DNA of 64,000 nucleotides from Prolixibacter sp. SD074 (GTDB lineage Bacteria; Bacteroidota; Bacteroidia; Bacteroidales; Prolixibacteraceae). Position 1 is the stretch's first letter. Each line of letters starts with the position of its first letter. The stretch spans positions 2,285,001-2,349,000 of the forward strand of contig NZ_BLAW01000001.1 of the NCBI RefSeq assembly GCF_009617895.1, read 5' to 3'. A program made the position numbers and the translations under genes. Under the pieces are notes generated by a model that searched no databases, was not told the DNA's origin, and saw only the letters and a list, made by a program, of their open reading frames with translations. Positions 8,832 to 17,961 of the stretch are shown here, one piece after another.

Positions 8832-9086
8832 ATGAAAAAAAGTAAAAGTTTACGATTGCTTTTGGTTTTAGTTTTTGCGATCAGTCTTTTTACTGTAAAA
8901 ATGCAAAAACAAAATGTCGAAATTAGAAATGAAACTATTGTGAATACAGATGCGTTCTATGGTCTTAGCCTATTAATGAAGGATAATTCACGAGAAGCAG
9001 ACGCTCTTTGGAATGGGGTCGGACTTGGAGTTTCTGCTTTATTCGGTATTGGTTCGTTTGGTGCAGGGCTAGTAATTGCAGGTTAA
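8832..9086 (+). CDS. Small secreted hydrophobic peptide, possible bacteriocin precursor
   Basis: An 84-residue peptide I cannot assign to a named family. The N-terminus is a likely Sec signal or membrane anchor (MKKSKSLRLLLVLVFAISLF, residues 1-20). A polar middle (about 25-56) is followed by a C-terminal glycine-rich hydrophobic stretch, WNGVGLGVSALFGIGSFGAG and then LVIAG, running to the last residue. Such a layout is seen in membrane-active peptides such as bacteriocins and other pore-formers. No double-glycine leader site is evident and there are no cysteines. The stop codon overlaps the start of the next gene (TAATG), so the peptide and its SpoIIM-like neighbour are translationally coupled. 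The function is inferred from context only. Confidence 0.6.
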   Translation: MKKSKSLRLLLVLVFAISLFTVKMQKQNVEIRNETIVNTDAFYGLSLLMKDNSREADALWNGVGLGVSALFGIGSFGAGLVIAG

Positions 9087-9607
9087 TGAAATACCGAAAT
9101 TTACTTATAATTCTTTTAATCTGGATTATTGGGTTCTTGGTATATAACATATTTTTGAAAAACGCATTAACTGAGTTTAATCCTAAACTCTATACTTCAG
9201 AACTCAATAATTCAGAAATTTTTTTGCACATTTTTATCAATAATTCTTTTGTCATAGCCATACTGTATTTTGGGTTGTTAAGTGCAGGAGTTAGTGTAAT
9301 ACTAGTTAATTTCATTAACAGTATAAACATTTATCAAATGTTATTTTCATTGATAAATAAAAAACTTTACATTATAACCATACTCACTCTTCCCCATACG
9401 ATTCTCGAACTTATTGCTATTGTGATTGCCTCAAATATTGGATTAAATGGAATATGGCTCTTTAAAGCTTATTTAAATACCAATACATTTGAGATTCCTA
9501 AGAACAAAGTATTAAAAAACTATACATTATCCGAAATATTAATTCTCGTTGCTGCATTCTTAGAAGTATGGTCATTAAATTATATCAACCACAATTTCGC
9601 CTCATGA
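9086..9607 (+). CDS. SpoIIM (DUF95)-like integral membrane protein
   Basis: A 173-residue protein with about four to five membrane helices (roughly residues 5-25, 50-80, 95-120, 148-168). The block ILTLPHTILELIAIVIASNI matches the LPHG-type core of SpoIIM/DUF95 proteins. In sporulating Firmicutes SpoIIM acts in peptidoglycan remodelling; in circular bacteriocin clusters DUF95 proteins are needed for maturation or immunity. No sporulation genes are expected here, so the second parallel is more telling. The start chosen is the ATG at 9086 in the TAATG overlap rather than in-frame codons further upstream, because it gives the family-like N-terminus. The end overlaps the next gene by ATGA. Confidence 0.7.
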   Translation: MKYRNLLIILLIWIIGFLVYNIFLKNALTEFNPKLYTSELNNSEIFLHIFINNSFVIAILYFGLLSAGVSVILVNFINSINIYQMLFSLINKKLYIITILTLPHTILELIAIVIASNIGLNGIWLFKAYLNTNTFEIPKNKVLKNYTLSEILILVAAFLEVWSLNYINHNFAS

Positions 9608-10185
9608 AAACTGAAATTAAAGTTATTGACTGGCTTATTGTCTTGTTTATTATTGCAATCACGACTTATTTTTATTCATTTGTAACCATAAAGAGTACCA
9701 CTGGATTAGTGCCAATGGGATATGAGAAGTCTGTCAGTCTTTTTTCGACTCTATTACATATCACCTTACCAATATACATCCTTTTGATATGGATTCTAGT
9801 TCCCTTTATGGCAAATCTTTTTGCAACCTTTTTTAATGGACAAGGGAGTTACAGGCAAATACTATATTATTGGGGATGGAACTTTACAATTATACTAGTA
9901 TCCCTTTTTATTCTCGACACACTACTAAACAATATAATAAACTCCTATTCTTTTATCCACTATGAAAATGTAACTAACGCTCAATTATTGTCAATGCTCA
10001 AAAATGATGAAAGGGTGACCAAAATACGATGGTTCAGTAATTTTTCTAAAATTATTTTTCTCGTGGTTGGCAGCATAATTACGTCAAGAATTCAGAAAAT
10101 TTCCTTCATCAAGGGGCTTGCATGTGTGTTCACTCCGCTTGGAGCTATCTATTTATTAATTTTCTTTTTCAAACATACTCGATGA
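9604..10185 (+). CDS. Yip1-like integral membrane protein
   Basis: A 193-residue protein with about five predicted membrane helices (near residues 8-30, 55-80, 95-120, 145-170 and 172-190). The helix pattern, with an aromatic mid-section (GSYRQILYYWGWNF), is like the Yip1 family of small membrane proteins, whose bacterial roles are poorly known. The start is the ATG of an ATGA overlap with the preceding SpoIIM-like gene. All three genes of the set are AT-rich, tightly overlapped and flanked by mobile DNA, so they form one acquired operon. It may serve immunity or export for the small peptide; that is inference. Confidence 0.6.
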   Translation: MKTEIKVIDWLIVLFIIAITTYFYSFVTIKSTTGLVPMGYEKSVSLFSTLLHITLPIYILLIWILVPFMANLFATFFNGQGSYRQILYYWGWNFTIILVSLFILDTLLNNIINSYSFIHYENVTNAQLLSMLKNDERVTKIRWFSNFSKIIFLVVGSIITSRIQKISFIKGLACVFTPLGAIYLLIFFFKHTR

Positions 10186-10404
10186 TTTTAATCAATCCAA
10201 ATTATGATTAAAAATAAAGACCCTCTAAAAATATACCAGCAAAAAGTATTTTAAAGTACATGACAAAAGTTTAATCAGCATTTAAACTTGATTCATCTTC
10301 CAATGTCCTTTCCTCCTGACACTATCCCGCTGGGTTCCTTTCATGAAACCTTTTTACATCTTTTTTATTTATCACATTGTATTGAGTTTATATTTATTGC
10401 CAGC

Positions 10405-10440
10405 AAACAAAAACGGGCCATCCGAAACGGACAGCCCGCT
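10405..10440 (-). terminator. Rho-independent terminator of guaA
   Basis: On the minus strand a GC-rich hairpin (10414-10438, CGGGC...GCCCG with an inner TCCG/CGGA pairing) is followed by TTTTTGTTTG, just behind the guaA stop. Confidence 0.8.
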
Positions 10441-10461
10441 GAAAATATATTCACAAGGTGA

Positions 10462-11991
10462 TTATTCCCACTCGATGGTGGCCGGCGGTTTGGAGCTGAT
10501 GTCGTAAACCACGCGATTGATTCCACGCACTTTGTTAATGATGTCGTTGGAAACCTTAGCCAGGAAATCGTACGGAAGGTGTACCCAATCGGCGGTCATG
10601 CCATCGGTAGAAGCGACCGCACGGAGCGCCACCACATTTTCGTAGGTCCGTTCATCGCCCATCACTCCGACCGATTGTACCGGCAGCAGCATCACGCCAG
10701 CCTGCCATACATCGTCGTACAGCCCCCACTCTTTCATGGTATTGATGAAAATTGCATCGGCTTCCTGCAGGATGCGAACTTTCCCGGGGGTAATATCGCT
10801 GAGGATACGGATACCTAATCCCGGTCCCGGGAAGGGATGACGTCCCAGTAACGAAGCTTTGATGTCGAGCGCTTTTCCTACGCGTCGCACTTCGTCCTTG
10901 AAAAGCAACTTCAGCGGCTCCACCACCTTCAGGTGCATTTTCTCGGGCAATCCACCCACGTTATGATGCGATTTGATGGTTGCTGAAGGTCCATTCACCG
11001 AAACCGACTCTATAACATCGGGGTAAATTGTTCCCTGCGCCAGCCATTTCACACCCTTTATTTTGTGTGCTTCCACATCGAACACTTCGATAAAATTGCG
11101 GCCAATGATTTTGCGTTTCTGCTCCGGCCCGGTAATGCCCTTCAGGTCGTTCCAAAATTTCTCCTTCGCATCCACACCGATTACATTCAGTCCCATGTCC
11201 TTGTAGGATTCCAGCACTTCTTCAAATTCATTTTTCCGCAACAACCCGTTATCCACGAAAATGCAGGTAAGGTTCTTCCCGATGGCTTTGTGCAGGAGCA
11301 CTCCGGCCACACTCGAATCGACACCGCCGGATAATCCCAGCACAACTTTGTCGTTGCCAAGCTGATCGCGCAATTCCTTCACGGTAGTCTCGATAAATGA
11401 TGCAGGCGTCCAATCCTGTTTACAGCCACAGATGTCCACCACATAGTTCTTCAACAACTCGCGGCCTTCGGTGGTGTGATATACTTCCGGGTGAAACTGG
11501 ATGGCGTATGTTGTTTCCCCTTCGATTTTGTAGGCCGCATTCTGCACATCCGAAGTGGAGGCAATCACTTTATAATTCTCCGGCATACGCACGATGGTAT
11601 CGCCATGCGACATCCAAACCTGCGTGTCCAGGTTGATTCCTTTGAAAAGCTCATTGCTTTGATCGATGTATTTCAAATTGGCCCGGCCATACTCGCGACT
11701 ATCGGAAGGAGCCACTTCGCCGCCAAAGAAATGCGCCATGTACTGCGCACCATAACAAACGCCCAGCAGCGGCATCTTTCCTTTTATCTCGTCCAGGTCG
11801 ATGCGGGGTGACAGCTCATCGCGAACGGAAAACGGACTTCCCGAAAGGATAACCCCTTTCACTGACTCGTCGATTTCAGGAAAATGATTGAAGGGATGAA
11901 TTTCACAATAAACATTCAGTTCGCGAACACGCCGCCCGATCAGCTGGGTGTATTGGGAACCAAAGTCGAGAATCAAAATTTTTTCCTGCAT
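10462..11991 (-). CDS. guaA: GMP synthase (glutamine-hydrolysing)
   Basis: This enzyme makes GMP from XMP, ATP and glutamine, the last step of guanine nucleotide synthesis in the cytoplasm. The 509 residues hold a class I glutamine amidotransferase domain (residues 1 to about 190; nucleophile Cys79 in LLGVCYGAQ and His in QFHPEVYHT), the ATP pyrophosphatase domain (P-loop [10 protein letters not shown], about 218-227) and the C-terminal dimerisation domain ending in KPPATIEWE. Length is normal. The gene is transcribed alone, from a promoter with a perfect -7 box (12025-12032) to the terminator near 10420. Confidence 0.98.
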   Translation of the reverse strand: MQEKILILDFGSQYTQLIGRRVRELNVYCEIHPFNHFPEIDESVKGVILSGSPFSVRDELSPRIDLDEIKGKMPLLGVCYGAQYMAHFFGGEVAPSDSREYGRANLKYIDQSNELFKGINLDTQVWMSHGDTIVRMPENYKVIASTSDVQNAAYKIEGETTYAIQFHPEVYHTTEGRELLKNYVVDICGCKQDWTPASFIETTVKELRDQLGNDKVVLGLSGGVDSSVAGVLLHKAIGKNLTCIFVDNGLLRKNEFEEVLESYKDMGLNVIGVDAKEKFWNDLKGITGPEQKRKIIGRNFIEVFDVEAHKIKGVKWLAQGTIYPDVIESVSVNGPSATIKSHHNVGGLPEKMHLKVVEPLKLLFKDEVRRVGKALDIKASLLGRHPFPGPGLGIRILSDITPGKVRILQEADAIFINTMKEWGLYDDVWQAGVMLLPVQSVGVMGDERTYENVVALRAVASTDGMTADWVHLPYDFLAKVSNDIINKVRGINRVVYDISSKPPATIEWE

Positions 11992-12024
11992 GGTGTGGAA
12001 TTAAGAGGGTTGTGAATTTTGCCA

Positions 12025-12032
12025 CAAAGATA
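12025..12032 (-). promoter_or_regulatory. -7 box of the guaA promoter
   Basis: On the minus strand the octamer TATCTTTG matches the Bacteroidota -7 consensus TAnnTTTG exactly and lies about 34 bases ahead of the guaA ATG. The -33 element is weak. Confidence 0.6.
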
Positions 12033-12098
12033 TGGATATTTTACTGATGCTGAAAAAGAGGGGGTGCACCCGAAAAAATCTATGTAAAATAACTAAAA

Positions 12099-12551
12099 TT
12101 AAAAAGCAGCGCCTAAAGCAGCGCCAATCATCACAGCGATAATGACCAACACATACAGGCCGATAATTACGATCGTCATGATGCCCAGAAATTTGAAGGT
12201 CCGGCGAAGATTCGACAGCGCTTCAGTCAGAATTTCTTCATCGTTACCGAGCAACGCTTTGCGGGTTTCCGTCGAAAACTTGTACAAGAACCAGCTGGGA
12301 ATAAAGTAAATGCCCCCCAGGATAATGTACACCACCGAGAGCGCCATGAACGGCATGTGCGGCATCTGTATGTTTCCGCTCATTTCTTTAAAGATGGACA
12401 TAAACGAGCCCATAAACAATCCGGCTACAACAATCAGGGCCGCAACCACGAAGCCAATGATTGCCAGGAACTGTGCCCATTTTGCTATCTGGCTAATCTG
12501 ACGGAGGGCATCGTCAGACAATGTAATGCCCTTGTTTTCTATCAATTCCAT
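12099..12551 (-). CDS. DUF5362 family membrane protein
   Basis: A 150-residue protein with three clear membrane segments (about residues 27-50, 68-90 and 121-148) and a short amphipathic N-terminus (LSDDALRQISQIAKWAQFL). A charged loop between the second and third segments carries GNDEEILTEALSNLRRTFK. This is the layout of DUF5362, a family common in Bacteroidota with unknown function. The gene lies between guaA and the DUF1080 gene on the same strand, with about 35 bases to the latter, so it may be co-transcribed with it. Confidence 0.8.
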   Translation of the reverse strand: MELIENKGITLSDDALRQISQIAKWAQFLAIIGFVVAALIVVAGLFMGSFMSIFKEMSGNIQMPHMPFMALSVVYIILGGIYFIPSWFLYKFSTETRKALLGNDEEILTEALSNLRRTFKFLGIMTIVIIGLYVLVIIAVMIGAALGAAF

Positions 12552-12586
12552 AGAAATAATTGATTGAGGTTAAACAATATCGATGT

Positions 12587-13342
12587 TTATAATTTTCGTA
12601 TCCAGATATTCCGGTAGCTCACCGGGTTACCGTGGTCCTGCAAAATCAGCGGACCATCTCCGTGCGCTTTGTATTGCGGAATGCCAATGTATTCGGTCGG
12701 GCCCAGCAACTGAACGTTGTTTTGCACCAGCACGCCATTTTGCAAAACGGTAAAACGTGCCGGCGTGAATAATGTTCCGTCCTCCTTAAAGCGAGGGGCT
12801 GTATAAATAACGTCATACGTTTGCCATGTGCCCGGTTTTTTACACACATTCACCAGCGGTGCATACTGCTTGTAAATAGAACCGGCCTGTCCGTTCCGGT
12901 AGGTACGGTTGTTATAATTATCGAGCACTTGGAGTTCATAGCGCTCCTGCAGAAAGATGCCCGAGTTTCCCCTGCCCTGGCTTTTGCCGACAACCTCTGC
13001 CGGTGTCCGCCATTCGATGTGTAGCTGAACGTCACCAAATTTCTCTTTGGTTTGAATAACACCCGTTCCGCGAACCACCGTCACACAACCATCAGCCACT
13101 TTCCATTTCGGAGCATTACCATCCTGTCCCACCCAGTTGGCGGCCAAACTACCGGGCGTTCCATCAAATAAAACAGTAGCGTCGGACGGAGCATCGGAAG
13201 GTTTGTCGTCCGGGGTTACCACGGTGACTTCCGGATCCCAGAATTCCGTCATCTCCGGTTTCATTTTCATCGGCTCCTGGGCCATTGCCTGCAACACAAA
13301 GAACATGCCCACCGTCAGCGCTATCAGGTTAGTTGTTTTCAT
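12587..13342 (-). CDS. Secreted DUF1080 (3-keto-disaccharide hydrolase-like) protein
   Basis: A 251-residue protein with an N-terminal signal peptide (MKTTNLIALTVGMFFVLQAM, cleavage probably near residue 21). The rest is one DUF1080 domain, a concanavalin-like beta sandwich; the family includes 3-keto-glycoside hydrolases. Family-like features are LFDGTPGSLAANW near residue 60, WRTPAEVVGKSQGRGNSGIF and LQERYELQVLDNYNN in the middle, and the C-terminal LILQDHGNPVSYRNIWIRKL. It is expected in the periplasm and probably acts on oxidised glycosides. The substrate cannot be read from context. Confidence 0.9.
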   Translation of the reverse strand: MKTTNLIALTVGMFFVLQAMAQEPMKMKPEMTEFWDPEVTVVTPDDKPSDAPSDATVLFDGTPGSLAANWVGQDGNAPKWKVADGCVTVVRGTGVIQTKEKFGDVQLHIEWRTPAEVVGKSQGRGNSGIFLQERYELQVLDNYNNRTYRNGQAGSIYKQYAPLVNVCKKPGTWQTYDVIYTAPRFKEDGTLFTPARFTVLQNGVLVQNNVQLLGPTEYIGIPQYKAHGDGPLILQDHGNPVSYRNIWIRKL

Positions 13343-13565
13343 AAGTTGAATATTTAGTTTATAAACGAGTTTGCTCTCCGCAATGCGGAAAGATCCATTT
13401 TGATTCGTTCCTTACGCTTGAAAACAGAATTTACTTAACGTAAAAGTAAAAAAATATCATTGAGTTATTGACTTGAATTTGAGAACATATTCTGATCCAA
13501 CTTCACTCCGGTGTGAAAAAGATAAGTCATTATTACTTCACTCCACTTGAGATTATATGACATAT

Positions 13566-13600
13566 AAAAAGGCCTCCGAGAAACCGGAAGGCCTTTATTA
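13566..13600 (-). terminator. Terminator behind the nucleotide-sugar operon
   Basis: An inverted repeat (GGCCTTCCG/CGGAGGCC on the minus strand, with one bulge) is followed by a T run, 19 bases past the phosphohexomutase stop. Confidence 0.85.
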
Positions 13601-13618
13601 TTATATCTGATTCAGGAT

Positions 13619-15361
13619 TTACAAGCCCATATTGGCCATCACCTTATCCACTTTTTCATTTGCTTCAGCATCCAATTGGTCGTACTGTGCGCGCGACTCC
13701 AGCTTACCTTTTACTTCGATGTAGAATTTAATTTTCGGTTCGGTACCTGAAGGACGAACCGAAACCTTCGAACCATCTTCGGTAAAGAACTGAAGAACAT
13801 TCGACGTCTCTTTCTGGTCGATATCGGTTTCCGAACCATCAAGTAGGTTTTTCGCTTTCAGGGTACTGTAGTCTTTCACAACAGCCACTTTAGAACCGGC
13901 CAGTTCTTTCGGTGGATTTTCGCGGAAGTTAACCATCATCTGCTGAATTTCCTCAGCGCCGGCTTTTCCTTTACGCACTACATATTTCATACGCTCTTTC
14001 GAGAAACCGTATTCGAGGTAAATATCCTGTAACAATTCGAACAACGATTTGCCGCTGTCTTTGGCCCAGGCAGCTATTTCTGCCATCAGCGCACAGGAAG
14101 AAACAGCATCTTTATCACGAACGAAGTCGGCCGGAAGGAAACCAAAACTTTCCTCGCCACCGCCAATGTATTTTTTCACACCCTCGTTTTCACGGATAAC
14201 GCTGGCAATGTATTTGAAACCGGTGTAACAATCGTAATACTCCACATCGTTACGACGGGCGATTTCGGCCACCAGTTCGGAAGTGACAATGGTTTTTACC
14301 ACGAATTCATTCCCGACAAGGTCTCCTTTTTCTTTCCGCTTGGTGATGATATAATAGAGGAAAAGCAACACGGTTTGGTTACCGTTCACGATAAAGAACC
14401 CGCCTTTATCGTTTTTCACTGCCACACCAATGCGGTCAGCATCGGGGTCGGTAGCCATCACAATGTCTGCGTCCACTTCTGCCGCTTTTTCCATCGCCAG
14501 TTTCATGGCAGCAGGCTCCTCCGGGTTGGGCGACACCACGGTCGGGAAATCGCCGCTCACCACATCCTGCTCCGGAATGTGAATCACGTTCGTAAAGCCC
14601 ATGCGATTGAGCGCCATGGGTACCAGTTTCACACCGGTTCCGTGAATGGGAGTATAAACAATTTTCAGGTCTTTTTGTCTTTCCACCACATCCGGCGAAA
14701 GCGAAACCGTCACCACTTTGCTGAGGAATTTCTCATCCATATCAGCCCCCATGATGGTAATGTTCTCTTCACTTCCGTCGAAACGAATATCGTCCACTTT
14801 CACTTTCTCCACTTCGCGGATAATGTTCACATCATGCGGAGCAACTACCTGCGAACCGTCGTTCCAGTAGGCTTTGTAACCATTATATTCTTTCGGATTA
14901 TGTGACGCAGTGAGGATAATTCCACTCTGGCAACCGAGTTCGCGAATAGCATACGAGAGCTCCGGAGTTGGGCGCAAATCTTCGAAGAGGTACACTTTGA
15001 AACCGTTCGCTGAGAAAATCTTAGCAGCCGTTTCGGCAAACAGGCGGCTGTTGTTGCGGCAGTCGTGACCAATCGCCACTTTGATTTGCCCCAAATCCGC
15101 GAAAGCGATTTTCAGGTAATTGCTCAACCCCTGGGTAGCTGCTCCAACGGTATAAATGTTCATGCGGTTGGAACCTGCGCCCATGATGCCGCGCAATCCG
15201 CCGGTACCAAATTCAAGGTCCCTGTAAAAAGCGTCGATTAATTCGGCGTTGTCATCATTTTCGAGCAAGCGTTTTACTTCTGCTTTGGTCTCTTCGTCGT
15301 AATTTCCGGTCAGCCATTCATCTGCTTTGGCTTTAACCATCTTCAGAACATCATTTTGCAT
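13619..15361 (-). CDS. Phosphoglucomutase/phosphomannomutase (phosphohexomutase)
   Basis: It interconverts hexose 1- and 6-phosphates, here probably supplying glucose 1-phosphate to the activated-sugar genes upstream in the operon. The 580 residues fit the long PGM2-like alpha-D-phosphohexomutases. The phosphoserine loop is ILTASHNPKEYNG (Ser153), the metal loop DPDADRIG is near residue 307, and the phosphate-binding loop VRPSGTEPKIKFYIEV is near residue 540. Its ATG (15359-15361) overlaps the end of rfbD by 11 bases, so the two are translationally coupled. It is the last gene of the operon. Confidence 0.95.
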   Translation of the reverse strand: MQNDVLKMVKAKADEWLTGNYDEETKAEVKRLLENDDNAELIDAFYRDLEFGTGGLRGIMGAGSNRMNIYTVGAATQGLSNYLKIAFADLGQIKVAIGHDCRNNSRLFAETAAKIFSANGFKVYLFEDLRPTPELSYAIRELGCQSGIILTASHNPKEYNGYKAYWNDGSQVVAPHDVNIIREVEKVKVDDIRFDGSEENITIMGADMDEKFLSKVVTVSLSPDVVERQKDLKIVYTPIHGTGVKLVPMALNRMGFTNVIHIPEQDVVSGDFPTVVSPNPEEPAAMKLAMEKAAEVDADIVMATDPDADRIGVAVKNDKGGFFIVNGNQTVLLFLYYIITKRKEKGDLVGNEFVVKTIVTSELVAEIARRNDVEYYDCYTGFKYIASVIRENEGVKKYIGGGEESFGFLPADFVRDKDAVSSCALMAEIAAWAKDSGKSLFELLQDIYLEYGFSKERMKYVVRKGKAGAEEIQQMMVNFRENPPKELAGSKVAVVKDYSTLKAKNLLDGSETDIDQKETSNVLQFFTEDGSKVSVRPSGTEPKIKFYIEVKGKLESRAQYDQLDAEANEKVDKVMANMGL

Positions 15362-16241
15362 AATCCGGATATTCTTTAAGTTTTGTTATACACTCCTTCA
15401 GGCTCTCGCGCCAATGGGGAATTGACAGGCCGAAGGTTGATTTTATTTTCGTTTTGTTCAGGACAGAATAATGAGGACGCGGCGCTTTGGTTGTAAATTC
15501 TTCCGACCCTACCGGGAAAACCCGGCAGTCGATGCCACCATACATTTCGTGAACCGCCAGGGTGAAATCGTACCAGCTGGCCACACCTTCGTTGGAAAAA
15601 TGATAAATACCGCGTTTAAAATCAGCCGGGTCATTCATCAGCTTATCGGCTATCGCGATGGCCGCTTTCGCCAGGTCGCGGGCGTAAGTTGGCGTTCCAA
15701 TCTGATCGAAGACCACATTCAGTTCATCCCGCTCTTTTCCTAGTTTAATCATCGTTTTCACGAAATTATTTCCGAACGATGAATACAACCACGAGGTACG
15801 GATGACAATCCCTTTAATTCCGGCCAGCAACAGTTCGCCTTCTCCTTCCATCTTCGTCCGTCCATAAACAGAAACCGGGTTCACCGGATCATTTTCCACG
15901 TAAGGTCGGAAATTTTTTCCATCAAACACATAATCGGTAGAAATATGAATAAAACGCGAGCCCGACGAATAGCAGGCATACGATAAATTCCGCACAGCAT
16001 CACGGTTGATAAGGCCCGCTTTTTCCGGTTCGTCCTCTGCTTTATCAACAGCTGTATAGGCAGCACAGTTTACCACCAGTTCCGGATTTTCTTTGGAAAA
16101 ATAATCTGCCAACGCATCCGGACTGGTAATATCCAGTTCGTCCACATCGGTAAACAGAAATTGATGTTGCGGCGTTTCCTTATCCAACTCCCTGAACTCA
16201 CTGCCCAACTGACCGGAGGCCCCTGTTATAAGAATCTTCAT
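15351..16241 (-). CDS. rfbD: dTDP-4-dehydrorhamnose reductase
   Basis: The last enzyme of dTDP-L-rhamnose synthesis, an NAD(P)H-dependent SDR-type reductase of 296 residues. The N-terminal Rossmann motif is ITGASGQLGSEF (about residues 4-15); the catalytic pair is Tyr/Lys in SVYGRTKMEGE (about 128-138), and ISTDYVFDG is conserved before it. The start is placed at the ATG at 16241 (MKILITGASG), because upstream in-frame codons add 14 residues not seen in the family. It follows rfbC and overlaps the mutase gene. Confidence 0.96.
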   Translation of the reverse strand: MKILITGASGQLGSEFRELDKETPQHQFLFTDVDELDITSPDALADYFSKENPELVVNCAAYTAVDKAEDEPEKAGLINRDAVRNLSYACYSSGSRFIHISTDYVFDGKNFRPYVENDPVNPVSVYGRTKMEGEGELLLAGIKGIVIRTSWLYSSFGNNFVKTMIKLGKERDELNVVFDQIGTPTYARDLAKAAIAIADKLMNDPADFKRGIYHFSNEGVASWYDFTLAVHEMYGGIDCRVFPVGSEEFTTKAPRPHYSVLNKTKIKSTFGLSIPHWRESLKECITKLKEYPDYAK

Positions 16242-16337
16242 AACGATAATTACTTCTTTTCCGAAAGAAAACCCAGATAACAAGCCGTTTTATAACCTGC
16301 TCTGTATAACACTTTCGGAACGATTGGTTACTCTATT

Positions 16338-16907
16338 TCAGATTTGATTTTCAACAAAGATAAAATTCATTTCTGCATCGCGGAAACGCGGACTTTTTTT
16401 GTCTTTTTCAGAAACGATGAATTCCTGAGCGGGAATTTTCCAGTCGATATTCAGATCGGGGCCGTCCAGGGCAATTCCCCGCTCCGATTCCGGATGATAA
16501 AACGCGTTACACTTATACGCCAGTACGGCAGTTTCGCTCAGCACCGAGAATCCGTGGGCAAAACCTTCCGGAATGTATAACTGCTTCTTGTTTTCAGCGG
16601 AAAGTTCCACACCAAACCATTGCCCAAAAGCGGGTGAGTTTTTTCGGATATCTACTGCGACATCAACGACGGTCCCTTCGAGGACGCGAACTAATTTTGC
16701 TTGAGCATGTGGCGCCAGTTGGTAATGCAATCCCCGCACTACGCCACGGACCGAACGTGATTCATTATCCTGCACAAATATTGCATCGATTCCCGCCTCC
16801 TGGTATTTTTGCTGATTGTAACTCTCATAAAAATATCCGCGTTCATCACGGAAAATCTTCGGGAGTACAATCAACAATCCCGGCAGGTCAGTTTTTTCAA
16901 TCTTCAT
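16338..16907 (-). CDS. rfbC: dTDP-4-dehydrorhamnose 3,5-epimerase
   Basis: It epimerises dTDP-4-keto-6-deoxyglucose at C3 and C5. The 189-residue cupin protein has the catalytic His region GVVRGLHYQLAPHAQAKLVR (His about residue 61), the conserved FVQDNESRS segment near residue 46 and a Tyr-containing YIPEGFAHGFSVLSE segment near residue 115. It starts 7 bases after the rfbA stop, so both are in one transcript. Confidence 0.96.
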   Translation of the reverse strand: MKIEKTDLPGLLIVLPKIFRDERGYFYESYNQQKYQEAGIDAIFVQDNESRSVRGVVRGLHYQLAPHAQAKLVRVLEGTVVDVAVDIRKNSPAFGQWFGVELSAENKKQLYIPEGFAHGFSVLSETAVLAYKCNAFYHPESERGIALDGPDLNIDWKIPAQEFIVSEKDKKSPRFRDAEMNFIFVENQI

Positions 16908-16914
16908 AATTCAG

Positions 16915-17796
16915 TTAAAAAGGTGCATTTTTTTGATTGGCCAGACGCAACAGGTACTGGCCGTATTGATTTTTCTTCAACGGTTCAGCCAACGCAAGTA
17001 ACTCTTCGCGGCTAATCCATCCTTTATTAAAGGCAATTTCCTCGAGGCAGGCCACTTTTAATCCCTGGCGTTGCTCAATGGTGGCGATAAAATTCGATGC
17101 CTGGACCAGGCTCTCATGCGTTCCGGTATCGAGCCAGGCCATGCCGCGTCCCAGCAATTTCACACGCAACTTGCCTTCATCGAGGTACAGCCGGTTCAGA
17201 TCGGTAATTTCCAGCTCGCCCCGCCCTGAAGGTTTCAAGGTTTTTGCTTTTTCGACTACATCGTTGGGATAGAAATAGAGACCGGTTACCACATAATTTG
17301 ATTTTGGATCGTCCGGTTTCTCTTCCAGGCTAAGGACTTTGCCATTCTCGGCAAATTCCACCACGCCGTAACGTTCCGGATCGTTTACATAGTAACCAAA
17401 AACAACGGCTCCTGCCCGGTATGCAGCAGCATCCCCGAGCATTTGACTAAGCCCGTAACCGTGAAAAATATTGTCGCCCAAAATCAGGCAAACGTCATCG
17501 TTTCCAATGAATTCTTCACCAATAATAAACGCTTGTGCCAGTCCATCAGGCGATGGTTGTTCGGCATAAGTAATCTGAAGCCCCAACTGACTTCCGTCGC
17601 CCAGCAAATTTTGAAAATAATTTTTGTCGGATGGGGTGGTAATGAGGAGCACTTCCCTGATACCTGCCAGCATCAACACCGACAAAGGATAATACACCAT
17701 TGGTTTATCGTAGATGGGCAGTAGCTGCTTCGAAATGCTTTTGGTAATTGGATACAGACGTGTGCCTGAACCGCCTGCCAGGATAATTCCCTTCAT
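16915..17796 (-). CDS. rfbA: Glucose-1-phosphate thymidylyltransferase
   Basis: It joins glucose 1-phosphate and dTTP to give dTDP-glucose, the first committed step to dTDP-rhamnose. The 293 residues begin with the nucleotide-binding signature [13 protein letters not shown] (about residues 6-18) and the [11 protein letters not shown] motif; LGDNIFHG (about 108-115) holds the metal-binding Asp. The start is set at the ATG at 17796 ([11 protein letters not shown]), discarding 17 upstream codons without family similarity. It is the second gene of the operon, after the UDP-xylose synthase-like gene. Confidence 0.96.
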   Translation of the reverse strand: MKGIILAGGSGTRLYPITKSISKQLLPIYDKPMVYYPLSVLMLAGIREVLLITTPSDKNYFQNLLGDGSQLGLQITYAEQPSPDGLAQAFIIGEEFIGNDDVCLILGDNIFHGYGLSQMLGDAAAYRAGAVVFGYYVNDPERYGVVEFAENGKVLSLEEKPDDPKSNYVVTGLYFYPNDVVEKAKTLKPSGRGELEITDLNRLYLDEGKLRVKLLGRGMAWLDTGTHESLVQASNFIATIEQRQGLKVACLEEIAFNKGWISREELLALAEPLKKNQYGQYLLRLANQKNAPF

Positions 17797-17961
17797 ATAC
17801 TTTCCATTTTTTTGGTCAGGTGAAATCCGCCGGATTGTTTTCAGCAACAGCTAAATATCAGAATTACCTGAACAATCAGGCGGTTTCGACAGGCTAAAGG
17901 TACGAGTATTTGAAAAAGATCACAGGAAGAGTATTCTGAAACATATTATTCAGCCCGGAAA

